Source of the DNA: Flavobacterium aquatile LMG 4008 = ATCC 11947 | GTDB lineage: Bacteria; Bacteroidota; Bacteroidia; Flavobacteriales; Flavobacteriaceae | Reading direction: 5' to 3' | Length of the DNA: 64,000 nt | Assembly: GCF_000757385.1 (NCBI RefSeq) | Contig: NZ_JRHH01000003.1 | Span: 434,001-498,000 of the forward strand | Part shown: piece by piece, positions 10,812 through 19,901 of the stretch | Numbering within the stretch: the first letter of the stretch is position 1 | How the letters are laid out: each line of letters begins with the position of its first letter | Notes under the pieces: model-generated | The model's database searches: none | The model's input: the letters and a program-made list of their open reading frames with translations, nothing else | What the model was told of the DNA's origin: nothing | Position numbers and translations under genes: made by a program

Positions 10812-11675
10812 ATGGAAAAAATCAAAATCATAGAATGTCCACGCGATGCCATGCAAGGCATTAGGCCGTTTATTCCAACCGACCGAAAAGTAGATTATAT
10901 TCAATCATTGCTTCGCGTAGGTTTTGATACCATTGATTTCGGGAGTTTTGTTTCGCCTAAAGCGATTCCGCAAATGGTCGATACTGCAGAGGTTTTAGCA
11001 CAACTCGATTTGTCGCAAACAAACAGTAAATTACTAGCAATTATCGCCAATACTCAAGGCGCAGAATTGGCTTCAGTTCATAAAGAAATTCAATATTTGG
11101 GTTTTCCATTTTCTATTTCAGAAAATTTCCAAATGCGAAATACCCACAAAACTATTGCTGAAAGTTTGGTCACTTTACAAGAAATTTTAAACATTGCTGA
11201 TAAATCCAATAAAGAAGTCGTAACCTATATTTCAATGGGTTTCGGAAATCCTTATGGCGATCCGTGGAACGTAGAAATTGTAGGCGAATGGACCGAAAAG
11301 TTGGCCAATATGGGTGTGAAAATTCTATCACTTTCAGATACTGTTGGAAGTTCAACTCCAGAAGTAATTGACTATTTATTTTCGAATTTAATTCCGAAAT
11401 ATCCAAACGTCGAATTTGGAGCTCATCTTCACACAACGCCAGACAAATGGCATGAAAAAATCGATGCTGCTTACAAAGCTGGTTGCCGACGTTATGATGG
11501 TGCCATTCAAGGTTTTGGCGGTTGTCCAATGGCAAAAGACGATTTAACAGGCAACATGCCAACCGAAAAAATGTTGTCTTATTTCACCCAACAAAAAGCC
11601 AACACCAACACAAGTCCAATGAGTTTTGAAAGCGCTTATAATGTGGCTTCTAGGTTATTTGGTGAGTTTCATTAA
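10812..11675 (+). CDS. Hydroxymethylglutaryl-CoA lyase
   Basis: A 287-aa TIM-barrel enzyme that splits HMG-CoA into acetoacetate and acetyl-CoA, the last step of leucine breakdown. The family motifs are the N-terminal ECPRDAMQGI (8-17) with the catalytic Arg-Asp pair, GFDTIDFGSFVSPKAIPQM, the metal-binding FGAHLHTTPDKW, and the C-terminal signature GFGGCPMAKDDLTGNMPTE with the active-site Cys. Slightly short for the family (about 300 aa) but complete. The stop is immediately followed by the type B hairpin element. The alternative, another acyl-CoA lyase of the HMGL-like group, is less likely given the Cys signature. Confidence 0.93.
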   Translation: MEKIKIIECPRDAMQGIRPFIPTDRKVDYIQSLLRVGFDTIDFGSFVSPKAIPQMVDTAEVLAQLDLSQTNSKLLAIIANTQGAELASVHKEIQYLGFPFSISENFQMRNTHKTIAESLVTLQEILNIADKSNKEVVTYISMGFGNPYGDPWNVEIVGEWTEKLANMGVKILSLSDTVGSSTPEVIDYLFSNLIPKYPNVEFGAHLHTTPDKWHEKIDAAYKAGCRRYDGAIQGFGGCPMAKDDLTGNMPTEKMLSYFTQQKANTNTSPMSFESAYNVASRLFGEFH

Positions 11676-11818
11676 AAGCTATTTCCAGCTATCCATTCCA
11701 AGATTTTATCAACAATTCTTTTTTTGTAAGCACTAAAAAGAGCTTCCGTTGGTCGCTTTTTTAGCACTACAAAAAATAGAATTCTTCAATAAAATGCTTT
11801 CCATTACTATCTGGGCTA
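11676..11818 (-). repeat. Dispersed intergenic hairpin element, copy 2 (type B, 143 bp)
   Basis: Same length and layout as copy 1. Minus-strand start TAGCCCAGATAGTAATGG, end GGATAGCTGGAAATAGCTT. Arms lie at about 11714-11739 and 11757-11783; the central 30 bases at 11734-11763 are identical to copy 1 and at the same offset (58). Stem sequences outside that core differ from copy 1 but still pair. It lies directly after the HMG-CoA lyase stop, between two convergent genes. Confidence 0.85.
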
Positions 11819-11882
11819 TTTAGTAGTGTTCATTGTTTAGTATGCAGTGTTCAGTCTTTAAAAATTTGTGACTAACAATAAA

Positions 11883-14375
11883 TCAACGTCTTTTAAAGAT
11901 CTTATAAATTTCAATCCACATCACAGAAACAAAAGCAATTAAAATACTTAATCCTATCTGAGTGTAATCAACCATTTCAAACAAAAAGAATTTGGAGAAA
12001 ACTGGCACAAAAAGTAGGAGCGAAGTAACTGCAATTGTAATCCCAATAATCAATAAAACCAAATTGTTTTTATACCGAATAGTAGTAAAAATCGAATAGT
12101 AAAACGAACGATTTTCCAACGTCAGAAAAATATTTGAAGCAATTAAGGTTAGAAAAATAGAAGTTCGCGTATACGTTTCTGAAAATCCTTTTTGAATGCA
12201 ATATTGATACATAAACAACAATCCCAAAGTAATTACCAATCCTTGAATAATACTAATGGTAATCTCTTTAAAATTGAAAAAAGTATTCGTCAAAGGTCTT
12301 GGTTTTTCTAGCATCAAATTGCTTTCCATAGGTTCGTTTTCATAAATAATCGAGCAAGTCGGACCCATAATTATTTCCAAAAATATGATGTGAACTGGCG
12401 TAAAAATATTTGGATACATCCAGCCCAAAGCCAACGGAATAAATACCACCAAAATTATAGGAATGTGAATCGAAATAATGTATTGAATGGCCTTTTTCAA
12501 ATTCACATAGATTTTTCTACCCATCGCAATAGCATCGGTCATTTTTGCAAAATCGTCGTCAATCAAAATTAAATTAGCAGCTTGTTTGGCAATTTCGGTT
12601 CCTTTTTTACCCATCGCAATTCCAATATGTGCCGATTTTAAAGCTGGTCCATCATTTACACCATCGCCAGTCATCGCCACAATTTGATTATTGTCTTTTA
12701 AAGCTTGAATAATTCTCAGCTTTGCTTCGGGAAACATTCTTGTAAAAATTGCAGTTTCCATCACTTTTACTTTTAATGTTGCTTCGTCCATTGCCATTAA
12801 TTCATCACCATTCAACACTTTATCGGCATCTTTAAAACCTATTTGCTTTGCAATAGTTGTGGTAGTTTGTGCATTATCACCAGTTACAATTTTCACCTGA
12901 ATTCCGGCTTTGTAAAACATTTCAAAAACTTCTTGAATATTAGCTTTTGGAGGATCGTAAAAAGCAACCAAACCTTTGAAAGCAAATTTAAATTCCTGCT
13001 GAGTCTTTGGATAATTAGTTCCAGAAAATTCGGTAACACCAACGCCCAAAACCCGATAACCTTCGTTAGCCATTTTTTCAATAGCAACTAATACTTGGTT
13101 CTTTTCGCTTTCAGATAAATGACTGACTGCTATTATTGCTTCTGGTGCGCCTTTGGTAGCAATGATTTTTTTACCTTTTGAATCTTCAAAAACATGCGTC
13201 ATCATTGGCGGTTTCCCATCCAATGGATATTCGTGTACCAATTTAAAATTGAGTCTTTCGTCAACGGATTCTAATTTGGCGTAAGCTTCATGAATTGCAA
13301 TCTCCATAGCGTCAAACGGAATTGGTTCGCTTGACCACATAGCATAATTTAAAACTTCTTCGGCTTCTGGATTGAGTTTTTCTTTGGTGTCAATAATAGC
13401 ATCTGATTTGAAAAGGTACAATTGTGCCAAACTCATTTTGTTTTCGGTAATTGTTCCAGTTTTATCAGTGCAAATTACGGTAGCACTTCCTAAAGTTTCA
13501 ACGGTTTTTGTTTGTTTGGTTATGATTCCCATTTTCATCAATCGCCATGCGCCAAGCGCCATAAACGAAGCAAAAGCAACCGGAATTTCTTCTGGAATAA
13601 CACTCATGGCAATTGTTAACGCTTTCAATAAACTATCTAAAATACTATAAGATTGAAAATAATTTATTGCCCACACGATTGCGAAAATTACCAATCCAAC
13701 AATAGACATTTTGGTAACAAAATTTGTAATCTGAATTTGTAACGGCGTTTTTTCTTCAGCAATGGTTTCAATACTTTTACCAATTTTACCAATTTGAGTT
13801 TGGTTTCCAATGGCTGTAACTTCGCAAATTGCTAATCCTGTGGCAACAATTGTTCCTTGAAAAACTTGCTTAATTTTGGATTCTTCATTCTTAAAAACCG
13901 ATAATGATTCGCCAGTTAAAATAGCTTCGTTTACCGAAAAATCATTCGATTGAATTATGGTAGCATCGGCAGGAACAAACGTGCCTTCTTCCACTTGAAT
14001 AAAATCGCCAAGTACAATTTCTTCACTCGGAATTTCTACTAATTCACCGTTTCTTATGACTTTGCTTTTAGGTTGGGATAATTTTTTGAGCGACTCAATA
14101 GCATTTCTACTTCGTGCTTCCTGAAAAAGCGAAATCGCTGCAACTAAAAAGATGGCAACCGTCATGAAAATTCCATCACCATAATCGCCAGAAATATAGT
14201 AAATACTTGCAGCAGCAACCAATAATAGAAACATTGGTTCTTTAATCATTTCTAGCAGTGACATCAAAAAATGATTTTTTTCTTGGTGTTCTAACGAGTT
14301 GGAACCGTTTTTATTTCTAGAGGAAATTACTTCTTCATTTGAAAGTCCTGCAATTTTATTTTGTTCTTTCGTCAT
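11883..14375 (-). CDS. Cation-translocating P-type ATPase (P2/Ca2+-pump-like)
   Basis: An 830-aa integral membrane pump driven by ATP. In order: a cation-ATPase N-terminal domain (1-35), M1-M2 at about 44-85, the actuator TGES loop at 154-157, M3-M4 with PEEIP at 261-265, the phosphorylated Asp in CTDKTGT (D304), the nucleotide domain, the hinge MTGDGVNDGPALKSAHIGIAMG, and six C-terminal helices. M4 reads PEEIP rather than the PEGLP of SERCA-like pumps, and the M6 region reads LEIIMGPTCSIIYENEP. Ion specificity is therefore uncertain: Ca2+ is a guess, other cations are possible. No CPC motif, so it is not a heavy-metal pump. GTG at 14378 is an alternative start. A palindrome lies 10 bases upstream. 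Confidence 0.9.
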   Translation of the reverse strand: MTKEQNKIAGLSNEEVISSRNKNGSNSLEHQEKNHFLMSLLEMIKEPMFLLLVAAASIYYISGDYGDGIFMTVAIFLVAAISLFQEARSRNAIESLKKLSQPKSKVIRNGELVEIPSEEIVLGDFIQVEEGTFVPADATIIQSNDFSVNEAILTGESLSVFKNEESKIKQVFQGTIVATGLAICEVTAIGNQTQIGKIGKSIETIAEEKTPLQIQITNFVTKMSIVGLVIFAIVWAINYFQSYSILDSLLKALTIAMSVIPEEIPVAFASFMALGAWRLMKMGIITKQTKTVETLGSATVICTDKTGTITENKMSLAQLYLFKSDAIIDTKEKLNPEAEEVLNYAMWSSEPIPFDAMEIAIHEAYAKLESVDERLNFKLVHEYPLDGKPPMMTHVFEDSKGKKIIATKGAPEAIIAVSHLSESEKNQVLVAIEKMANEGYRVLGVGVTEFSGTNYPKTQQEFKFAFKGLVAFYDPPKANIQEVFEMFYKAGIQVKIVTGDNAQTTTTIAKQIGFKDADKVLNGDELMAMDEATLKVKVMETAIFTRMFPEAKLRIIQALKDNNQIVAMTGDGVNDGPALKSAHIGIAMGKKGTEIAKQAANLILIDDDFAKMTDAIAMGRKIYVNLKKAIQYIISIHIPIILVVFIPLALGWMYPNIFTPVHIIFLEIIMGPTCSIIYENEPMESNLMLEKPRPLTNTFFNFKEITISIIQGLVITLGLLFMYQYCIQKGFSETYTRTSIFLTLIASNIFLTLENRSFYYSIFTTIRYKNNLVLLIIGITIAVTSLLLFVPVFSKFFLFEMVDYTQIGLSILIAFVSVMWIEIYKIFKRR

Positions 14376-14384
14376 CACTAAAAG

Positions 14385-14400
14385 TTTAGTTCAAACTAAA
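14385..14400. promoter_or_regulatory. Palindrome upstream of the P-type ATPase
   Basis: TTTAGTT-CA-AACTAAA is a perfect 7-bp inverted repeat with a 2-bp centre, placed 10-25 bases before the ATPase start. It could be an operator or part of the leader. No regulator gene is adjacent. Confidence 0.4.
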
Positions 14401-14429
14401 GATACGACTTTTTTTGAAGCTATTTATAA

Positions 14430-15122
14430 TTAAAATTTATTAATTAGTAATCCAATCATCATCGCAATTCCAAAACTGAGCATGGTTCCAATTAAGACAT
14501 ATTCGGTTTTAATGGTGTCGGTATCTTTGTATCTTAAAATTGATTTTGCTGCGATTAAAAAGCCAACAACTTCCAATTTCCCGATGATTACGAAAGTTAA
14601 GACTAAAATCCGTTCCAAAATACCAATTAGTTTTCCAGCATTTTTAAGTTCTGCAGAAGTGTCAGAAATGCTTTCAATATTGCCAACAACAAGTGTTTCT
14701 CTGATAAAAATATTTGTTGGTTTTATACAAATTAAATAGCCTAAAATAATAACTAACCATTTTATAGAAAGAGGAACATCCCAAATTGTATTCGATTCGA
14801 AATAGCGATTAAAAATCCAAACAAAGAATAAAATGACTAACAGATGTAAAATTTGATCAATAAAAAATGCAAATCTACTCGTATTCAAACTTTTTTTCAA
14901 ACCGTCAATTATATAATGAAGAATTGAAATTGCCAATCCACAAAAGAAAAAGTTGATGTCAAAAGATAAAATCCATGCACAAATAAAAGTAATTAATGCA
15001 TGTTTCAATAAGAATTTGCTTTTAAAACCATTCTCGTTTTTTTCTTTTGAACTGGCATCCGTTTGAAAGAAATAATCACTCATTACATGAGCAATCACTT
15101 GAAGTATAAGTAGTTTTACCAT
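14430..15122 (-). CDS. DUF3307 family membrane protein
   Basis: A 230-aa protein with about six hydrophobic helices. The N-terminal signature of DUF3307 is present: LLILQVIAHVMSDYFFQTD followed by KSKFLLKHALITFICAW and LHYIIDGLKK. The biochemical role is unknown. Its ATG overlaps the last 7 bases of the SatD-like gene upstream, so translation is coupled and the two products probably act together: a cytoplasmic sensor or regulator and a membrane partner. Confidence 0.85.
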   Translation of the reverse strand: MVKLLILQVIAHVMSDYFFQTDASSKEKNENGFKSKFLLKHALITFICAWILSFDINFFFCGLAISILHYIIDGLKKSLNTSRFAFFIDQILHLLVILFFVWIFNRYFESNTIWDVPLSIKWLVIILGYLICIKPTNIFIRETLVVGNIESISDTSAELKNAGKLIGILERILVLTFVIIGKLEVVGFLIAAKSILRYKDTDTIKTEYVLIGTMLSFGIAMMIGLLINKF

Positions 15123-15814
15123 ATTTTACGCAATGCTAAAAATGTTGATTTAAAATAGGAAGTTGCTCGTTCAATAGCATTCCAACCTATGCTGCTTAAT
15201 TGCTTATTTACTGTTGGTTGTTTTATGTTTAGTTTATTGGCTATTTCTTTTTCGCTATTTCCCAGTAAACGAAGATATAAAATTTCACATTGTTTTGCAG
15301 TAGCATTGTTTAATAAAACATCAAGCAAACCCAAAATACAATTTATGTTATCGTTTAATTTTTCGTCATTAGAATTAAAGAAAAGTGTATTTTTTATTAC
15401 TATTCTTTCTTTGTTATATGTTGGTCGCTCTTCACTAATTTTTCTACCCGAATAATAAATTGCTTCACCATCAATGACCTCACTTACTTTATCGTACCTG
15501 CTTAATTCGCCGTAACCAAGAGCCAAGCGAATGCCATAATTTTTAAAGTATTTACTTCTTGAAGTTTCAATTTTTGAATCTATAAAAATTGATTTTATAT
15601 AACATTTTATGACGATTGCAATGGTTAGAGCTTCTTGAGGGTTTTCTACAACCATTTCTAAATAATCACCTTTTATTATTCTTCCATAAATGGAAAAGTC
15701 CTTTTCTAAAAGTGAAATTAATGCTTTTAATTCCAACTCTAGAACTGATTTTTCTTCAGCGGTTAAGCTTGTTGAAGCAATGATATCGCCAGATAAAACT
15801 ATTTTATTATTCAT
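15116..15814 (-). CDS. SatD-like protein with C-terminal HTH
   Basis: A 232-aa soluble protein. The N-terminal half (about 1-135) has the SatD pattern: VLSGDIIAS at the start, GRIIKGDYLEMVVENPQEAL, then RLALGYGELSRYDKVSEV and DGEAIYYSGRKISEE. The order of these motifs looks like a class III nucleotidyl-cyclase or GGDEF-like palm fold, which is my inference and not established. The C-terminal 60 residues form a LuxR/sigma-70-like helix-turn-helix (QCEILYLRLLGNSEKEIANKL, then NIKQPTVNKQLSS). It overlaps the DUF3307 gene by 7 bases. Three 29-bp direct repeats lie just upstream and could be its binding site. Confidence 0.78.
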   Translation of the reverse strand: MNNKIVLSGDIIASTSLTAEEKSVLELELKALISLLEKDFSIYGRIIKGDYLEMVVENPQEALTIAIVIKCYIKSIFIDSKIETSRSKYFKNYGIRLALGYGELSRYDKVSEVIDGEAIYYSGRKISEERPTYNKERIVIKNTLFFNSNDEKLNDNINCILGLLDVLLNNATAKQCEILYLRLLGNSEKEIANKLNIKQPTVNKQLSSIGWNAIERATSYFKSTFLALRKIW

Positions 15815-15840
15815 ATAAACCTTTTTAAATAAAACAAATA

Positions 15841-15909
15841 TATAGCTTTTTTTTGGTATAAATATATTTTATAGCTTTTTTAATGTATAAATATAGTTTA
15901 TAGCTTTTT
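15841..15909. repeat. Three direct repeats with 29-bp period upstream of the SatD-like gene
   Basis: TATAGCTTTTT recurs at 15841-15851, 15870-15880 and 15899-15909, exactly 29 bases apart. In the last two copies it is preceded by GTATAAATATA (15856 and 15885), giving 25-base units that differ at one position. A reverse copy (AAAGCTATA) follows at about 15910. The array lies 27 bases before the SatD-like start and about 120 bases before guaB. Confidence 0.75.
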
Positions 15910-15996
15910 AAAGCTATATTTTAAAATATTTTTTTAGATTAAAAAGAATATTTATAAAACTAATCAGTATTAGGTATTTACTATTCACTTTTTCAC

Positions 15997-16004
15997 TATA
16001 TTTG
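15997..16004 (+). promoter_or_regulatory. TAnnTTTG promoter box for guaB
   Basis: TATATTTG lies 30 bases before the guaB ATG. Confidence 0.6.
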
Positions 16005-16034
16005 CACGCAATTTAACTACAACTATAAATTGCA

Positions 16035-17507
16035 ATGAAAGCACACACTTCCAAAATCGTTGGTGAAGGTTTAACCTATGACGATGTACTGCTAATCCCA
16101 AACTATTCTGAAGTTTTACCCCGCGAAGTTAATATACAATCGAAAATATCTAAAAATATTTCACTGAATGTTCCTATCGTTTCCGCAGCAATGGATACCG
16201 TTACCGAAAGTTCTATGGCAATTGCAATGGCACAAGAAGGCGGAATTGGTGTTTTACACAAAAACATGACAATTGAGCAACAAGCTGCAAAAGTTAGAAA
16301 AGTAAAACGTGCCGAAGCTGGAATGATTATCGATCCCGTAACTTTACCTTTAAATTCGACAGTTGGCGATGCTAAAATGTTGATGAAAGAACACGGAATT
16401 GGCGGAATTCCAATAGTGGATGAAAACGGAACTTTAAAAGGAATTGTAACCAATAGAGATTTGCGTTTTGAGAAAATCAATTCACGTTCTATTCTGGAAG
16501 TAATGACTTCTGAAAATCTAGTAACTGCAGCCGAAGGAACTACTTTGCAAGAAGCTGAAGGAATTTTACAACAAAATAAAATCGAAAAATTACCAGTAGT
16601 TGATTCCAATTATAAATTAGTTGGATTAATTACGTTTAGAGATATTACCAAATTAGCTCAGAAACCTGTAGCAAATAAAGACAAATTTGGACGTTTACGT
16701 GTAGCTGCTGCTCTTGGAGTTACTGCCGATGCTTTAGAAAGAGCCACTGCTTTAGTAAATGCAGGAGTTGATGCAGTAATAATTGATACGGCTCACGGAC
16801 ATACAAAAGGAGTTGTTGATGTTTTAAAAATCGTAAAAGCTAAATTTCCAAACCTTGATGTAATTGTAGGAAATATTGCTACTGCCGAAGCGGCTTTGTA
16901 TTTAGTAGAAAATGGTGCCGATGGAGTAAAAGTCGGAATTGGTCCAGGTTCTATTTGTACTACAAGAGTTGTTGCTGGAGTTGGTTTTCCACAATTTTCA
17001 GCAGTTTTAGAAGTTGCTGCTGCGTTACGTGGAACTGGAGTTCCAGTAATTGCTGATGGAGGAATTCGTTATACAGGAGATATTCCAAAAGCGATTGCTG
17101 CTGGAGCTGATTGTGTGATGCTTGGTTCATTACTTGCAGGAACAAAAGAATCACCAGGAGAAACAATTATTTTTGAAGGAAGAAAATTCAAATCATATCG
17201 CGGAATGGGTTCTGTTGAAGCCATGCAAGAAGGTTCTAAAGACAGATATTTCCAAGATGTAGAAGACGATATTAAAAAATTAGTTCCAGAAGGAATTGTA
17301 GGTCGTGTTCCATACAAAGGTGAATTAAACGAAAGCATGCAACAATTTGTTGGTGGACTTCGTGCAGGAATGGGTTATTGTGGTGCAAAAGATATTCCAA
17401 CATTACAAGAAACTGGAAGATTTGTGAGAATTACAGCAAGCGGAATTGGCGAAAGTCATCCTCATAATGTTACAATTACTAAGGAAGCTCCGAATTATTC
17501 TAGATAA
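16035..17507 (+). CDS. guaB: Inosine-5'-monophosphate dehydrogenase
   Basis: A 490-aa enzyme that oxidises IMP to XMP with NAD, the committed step of GMP synthesis. The catalytic barrel starts with [21 protein letters not shown] pair of CBS domains sits at about 95-210 ([20 protein letters not shown] is the second). The catalytic loop [17 protein letters not shown] has the active-site Cys at 308. IMP and flap contacts are intact ([32 protein letters not shown]). No purine riboswitch or PUR-box-like site was seen upstream. It ends at a strong terminator shared with the convergent antiporter gene. Confidence 0.98.
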   Translation: MKAHTSKIVGEGLTYDDVLLIPNYSEVLPREVNIQSKISKNISLNVPIVSAAMDTVTESSMAIAMAQEGGIGVLHKNMTIEQQAAKVRKVKRAEAGMIIDPVTLPLNSTVGDAKMLMKEHGIGGIPIVDENGTLKGIVTNRDLRFEKINSRSILEVMTSENLVTAAEGTTLQEAEGILQQNKIEKLPVVDSNYKLVGLITFRDITKLAQKPVANKDKFGRLRVAAALGVTADALERATALVNAGVDAVIIDTAHGHTKGVVDVLKIVKAKFPNLDVIVGNIATAEAALYLVENGADGVKVGIGPGSICTTRVVAGVGFPQFSAVLEVAAALRGTGVPVIADGGIRYTGDIPKAIAAGADCVMLGSLLAGTKESPGETIIFEGRKFKSYRGMGSVEAMQEGSKDRYFQDVEDDIKKLVPEGIVGRVPYKGELNESMQQFVGGLRAGMGYCGAKDIPTLQETGRFVRITASGIGESHPHNVTITKEAPNYSR

Positions 17508-17534
17508 TTTTTTAGTAATAAAATAAAAAAAAAC

Positions 17535-17565
17535 AAAAGGCATAAGAAATAAACTTATGCCTTTT
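17535..17565. terminator. Bidirectional intrinsic terminator
   Basis: A 12-bp perfect stem (AAAAGGCATAAG / CTTATGCCTTTT) with a 7-nt loop, between convergent guaB and the antiporter gene. Confidence 0.9.
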
Positions 17566-17578
17566 TTATTTATTCAAT

Positions 17579-19813
17579 TTACACTTTTAAAAATTCTGCA
17601 ATTTTTTTTCTTTCACCAGCAATCCATAAAATGTCGCTGTCTTCTAAAATTAAATGCGATTCTGGATTTAAAATACGTTTTCCGTTTCGCTCAATGCCAA
17701 CGATAATGCCGTGTGTTTTTTCTCTGATTTCTGATTCTCGAATGCTTTTTCCGATGCAAACTCGGTTTTTAAGTTCTAGTTTTTGCAAAATAATGTCAGA
17801 TTGTTCCACTTCTTCCGGAACATCAATTTCGTTTTTATCTAAATAAATTTTGAATTCTTTCACTTGATCATCAGTTCCAATTACACTGATTTCATCACCC
17901 GGAAATAATCGTTCGGTTCTAATTGGAATATTTATTAATACATCACCTCTTCGTATAGAAGCAATATTAATTCCGAATTGTTCTCTTATCGATAATTCTT
18001 CTAATGTTTTTCCTGCCAAATTAGATTCTCTTGCAATTTCAAATTCAGCCATGTGCCCATCCCAAGGCGACAACGTATTTTGTCTTTTATTTTCTTTCTT
18101 GATTTCTCTATCATTGAAGTTGCTAATAAAATGACCTTCAATTTTATAGTAAATGGCATGAAGTTTTTTCGGGAATAAAATATAGGTTCCAATTGCAATT
18201 AAAAAAGCAAACGCAGCAACTCCAGACGAAAAAAATGTGTTTAAAATAAATCCGATATAAAATAGAGTTAAAGCAATTCTTAAAAGAACTAGCATAATTA
18301 TTGGCCCTTGGTGTTTCTTTTCTTCCATTAAAATGGATACTTCATTCACGGCTACTCGTCTAAGTGAAAGTGCCCATAAAAAAGGAGATAGAATAACTAA
18401 AGTGATTAAAGCTGCAATTATATGCCCGAATTTAGAACCTTTTACCAAAGGCAAAATAAAATTTGACGAAAGTAAAATAATGGCAACAATAATTATAGAA
18501 TGGATAACTACTTGAATTAAATAACTTTTCAAGACAATTTGCCAATTACTTTTCGATTTAATTTCTTCCGTATTAGCGCTGTAAAGTTGTATTCGTTTAA
18601 CCCATTTTTTCGGTAATTTCTTTTCAATAAAACCCGAAAATGGAACGGCAAATTTCACCATAAAAGGTGTAGTAAATGTAGTTACTGCTGAAACAGCCAC
18701 TACAATTGGATATAGAAAATCACTTGTAACTTTAAGCGTCGTTCCTAACGTTGCAATAATAAAAGAGAATTCTCCAATTTGCGATAAACTCATTCCGGTT
18801 TGGATGGATTGTTTGAGTGGTTGTCCCGATAATAATGCGCCAATTGTAGAACTTATTGATTGCCCAAAAATAACTACTAAAGTTAAAATGGCCACAGGAA
18901 TTGCATACTCAACTAAAGTGTCTAGATTAATCAGCATTCCGACCGATACAAAGAAAACAGCTCCAAATAAATCTTTTACTGGTTTTACTAAATGTTCAAT
19001 GTGTTCAGCTTGAGTGGTTTCGGCTATAATCGAACCCATTATAAATGCTCCAAGAGCTGGTGAAAATCCAACATTTGCAGCAAAAATAACCATTAGCAAA
19101 CAAAGAGCTAATGATATAATAAGTATCATTTCATCGGTTAATAAATGTTTGGCTTTTTTTAGAAGGGTTGGAATAAAGAAGATTCCGACTACAAACCAAA
19201 TCGTTAGAAAGAATATTAATTTTAAAACAGAAAACACCAACTCCATTCCTGAAAATTGCTGACTTACTGCAATTGTTGAAAGTAAAACCATCATTAAAAT
19301 GGCAATAATATCTTGTACAATTAAAGAACCAATTACATTACCTGCGAATTTTTGTGATTTTACGCCGAGTTCATCAAAGGTTTTTAAGATAATTGTTGTC
19401 GAAGAAATGGATAAAATTACACCTAAAAAAATACTGTTCATTTTGTTCCAGTCCATCAATTGACCTACAAAATAACCAATGACTACCATTGTAATTATCT
19501 GTGTAAATGCTGTGATTGATGCAGTTCCGCCAACTTTCATGAGTTTTTTAAAACTGAATTCTAATCCCAAGCTGAATAGGAGAAAGATTACACCAATTTC
19601 TGCCCAAACTTCTACACTGTGAATGTCTTTTACCGTTGGAAAAAAATCAAATTGATTTCCAGCAAGAAATCCTGCAACCAAATAGCCTAAGACTAAAGGT
19701 TGTTTCAACATTCTAAAAAGTAAAACTGCAATTGCCGCAGTAATTAGGATCAAACCTAAATCGCTGATTAAATCGGGCAAATGAACATTAGTTGCAGCTA
19801 AAAAGTGTGGCAT
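17579..19813 (-). CDS. CPA2-family monovalent cation:proton antiporter with two TrkA-C domains
   Basis: A 744-aa inner-membrane protein. Residues about 15-405 are the Na+/H+ or K+/H+ exchanger domain of the KefB/CPA2 type (PLVLGYLVAGFLAG; FLLFSLGLEFS; SPALGAFIMGSIIAET). Roughly 430-560 holds about five further hydrophobic helices, more than the usual exchanger core. The C-terminus (about 595-744) has two TrkA-C (RCK-C) ligand-binding domains without the NAD-binding TrkA-N domain of KefB/KefC. It probably acts in K+ or Na+ and pH homeostasis, gated by a small ligand. The ion is not known. Confidence 0.9.
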   Translation of the reverse strand: MPHFLAATNVHLPDLISDLGLILITAAIAVLLFRMLKQPLVLGYLVAGFLAGNQFDFFPTVKDIHSVEVWAEIGVIFLLFSLGLEFSFKKLMKVGGTASITAFTQIITMVVIGYFVGQLMDWNKMNSIFLGVILSISSTTIILKTFDELGVKSQKFAGNVIGSLIVQDIIAILMMVLLSTIAVSQQFSGMELVFSVLKLIFFLTIWFVVGIFFIPTLLKKAKHLLTDEMILIISLALCLLMVIFAANVGFSPALGAFIMGSIIAETTQAEHIEHLVKPVKDLFGAVFFVSVGMLINLDTLVEYAIPVAILTLVVIFGQSISSTIGALLSGQPLKQSIQTGMSLSQIGEFSFIIATLGTTLKVTSDFLYPIVVAVSAVTTFTTPFMVKFAVPFSGFIEKKLPKKWVKRIQLYSANTEEIKSKSNWQIVLKSYLIQVVIHSIIIVAIILLSSNFILPLVKGSKFGHIIAALITLVILSPFLWALSLRRVAVNEVSILMEEKKHQGPIIMLVLLRIALTLFYIGFILNTFFSSGVAAFAFLIAIGTYILFPKKLHAIYYKIEGHFISNFNDREIKKENKRQNTLSPWDGHMAEFEIARESNLAGKTLEELSIREQFGINIASIRRGDVLINIPIRTERLFPGDEISVIGTDDQVKEFKIYLDKNEIDVPEEVEQSDIILQKLELKNRVCIGKSIRESEIREKTHGIIVGIERNGKRILNPESHLILEDSDILWIAGERKKIAEFLKV

Positions 19814-19842
19814 AAAATTGAATTTTTACTAAAATAACAAAA

Positions 19843-19876
19843 AATCTGCTTTTATCAAAATGACAAAAGCAGATTT
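19843..19876 (-). terminator. Intrinsic terminator after purB
   Basis: Stem AAATCTGCTTTT / AAAAGCAGATTT with a short loop. Read on the minus strand it follows purB and runs into a T-tract. It separates purB from the antiporter gene. Confidence 0.8.
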
Positions 19877-19901
19877 AAAGAATTTATAACAAAAATTACA
19901 A

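Noticed and set aside
15841..15909. 29-bp repeats as a CRISPR array
   Set aside because: Three AT-rich near-tandem repeats with no spacers of unique sequence and no cas genes.
15815..16034. Possible purine riboswitch before guaB
   Set aside because: The space is occupied by the 29-bp repeats and a simple TAnnTTTG promoter; no three-way-junction core was seen.
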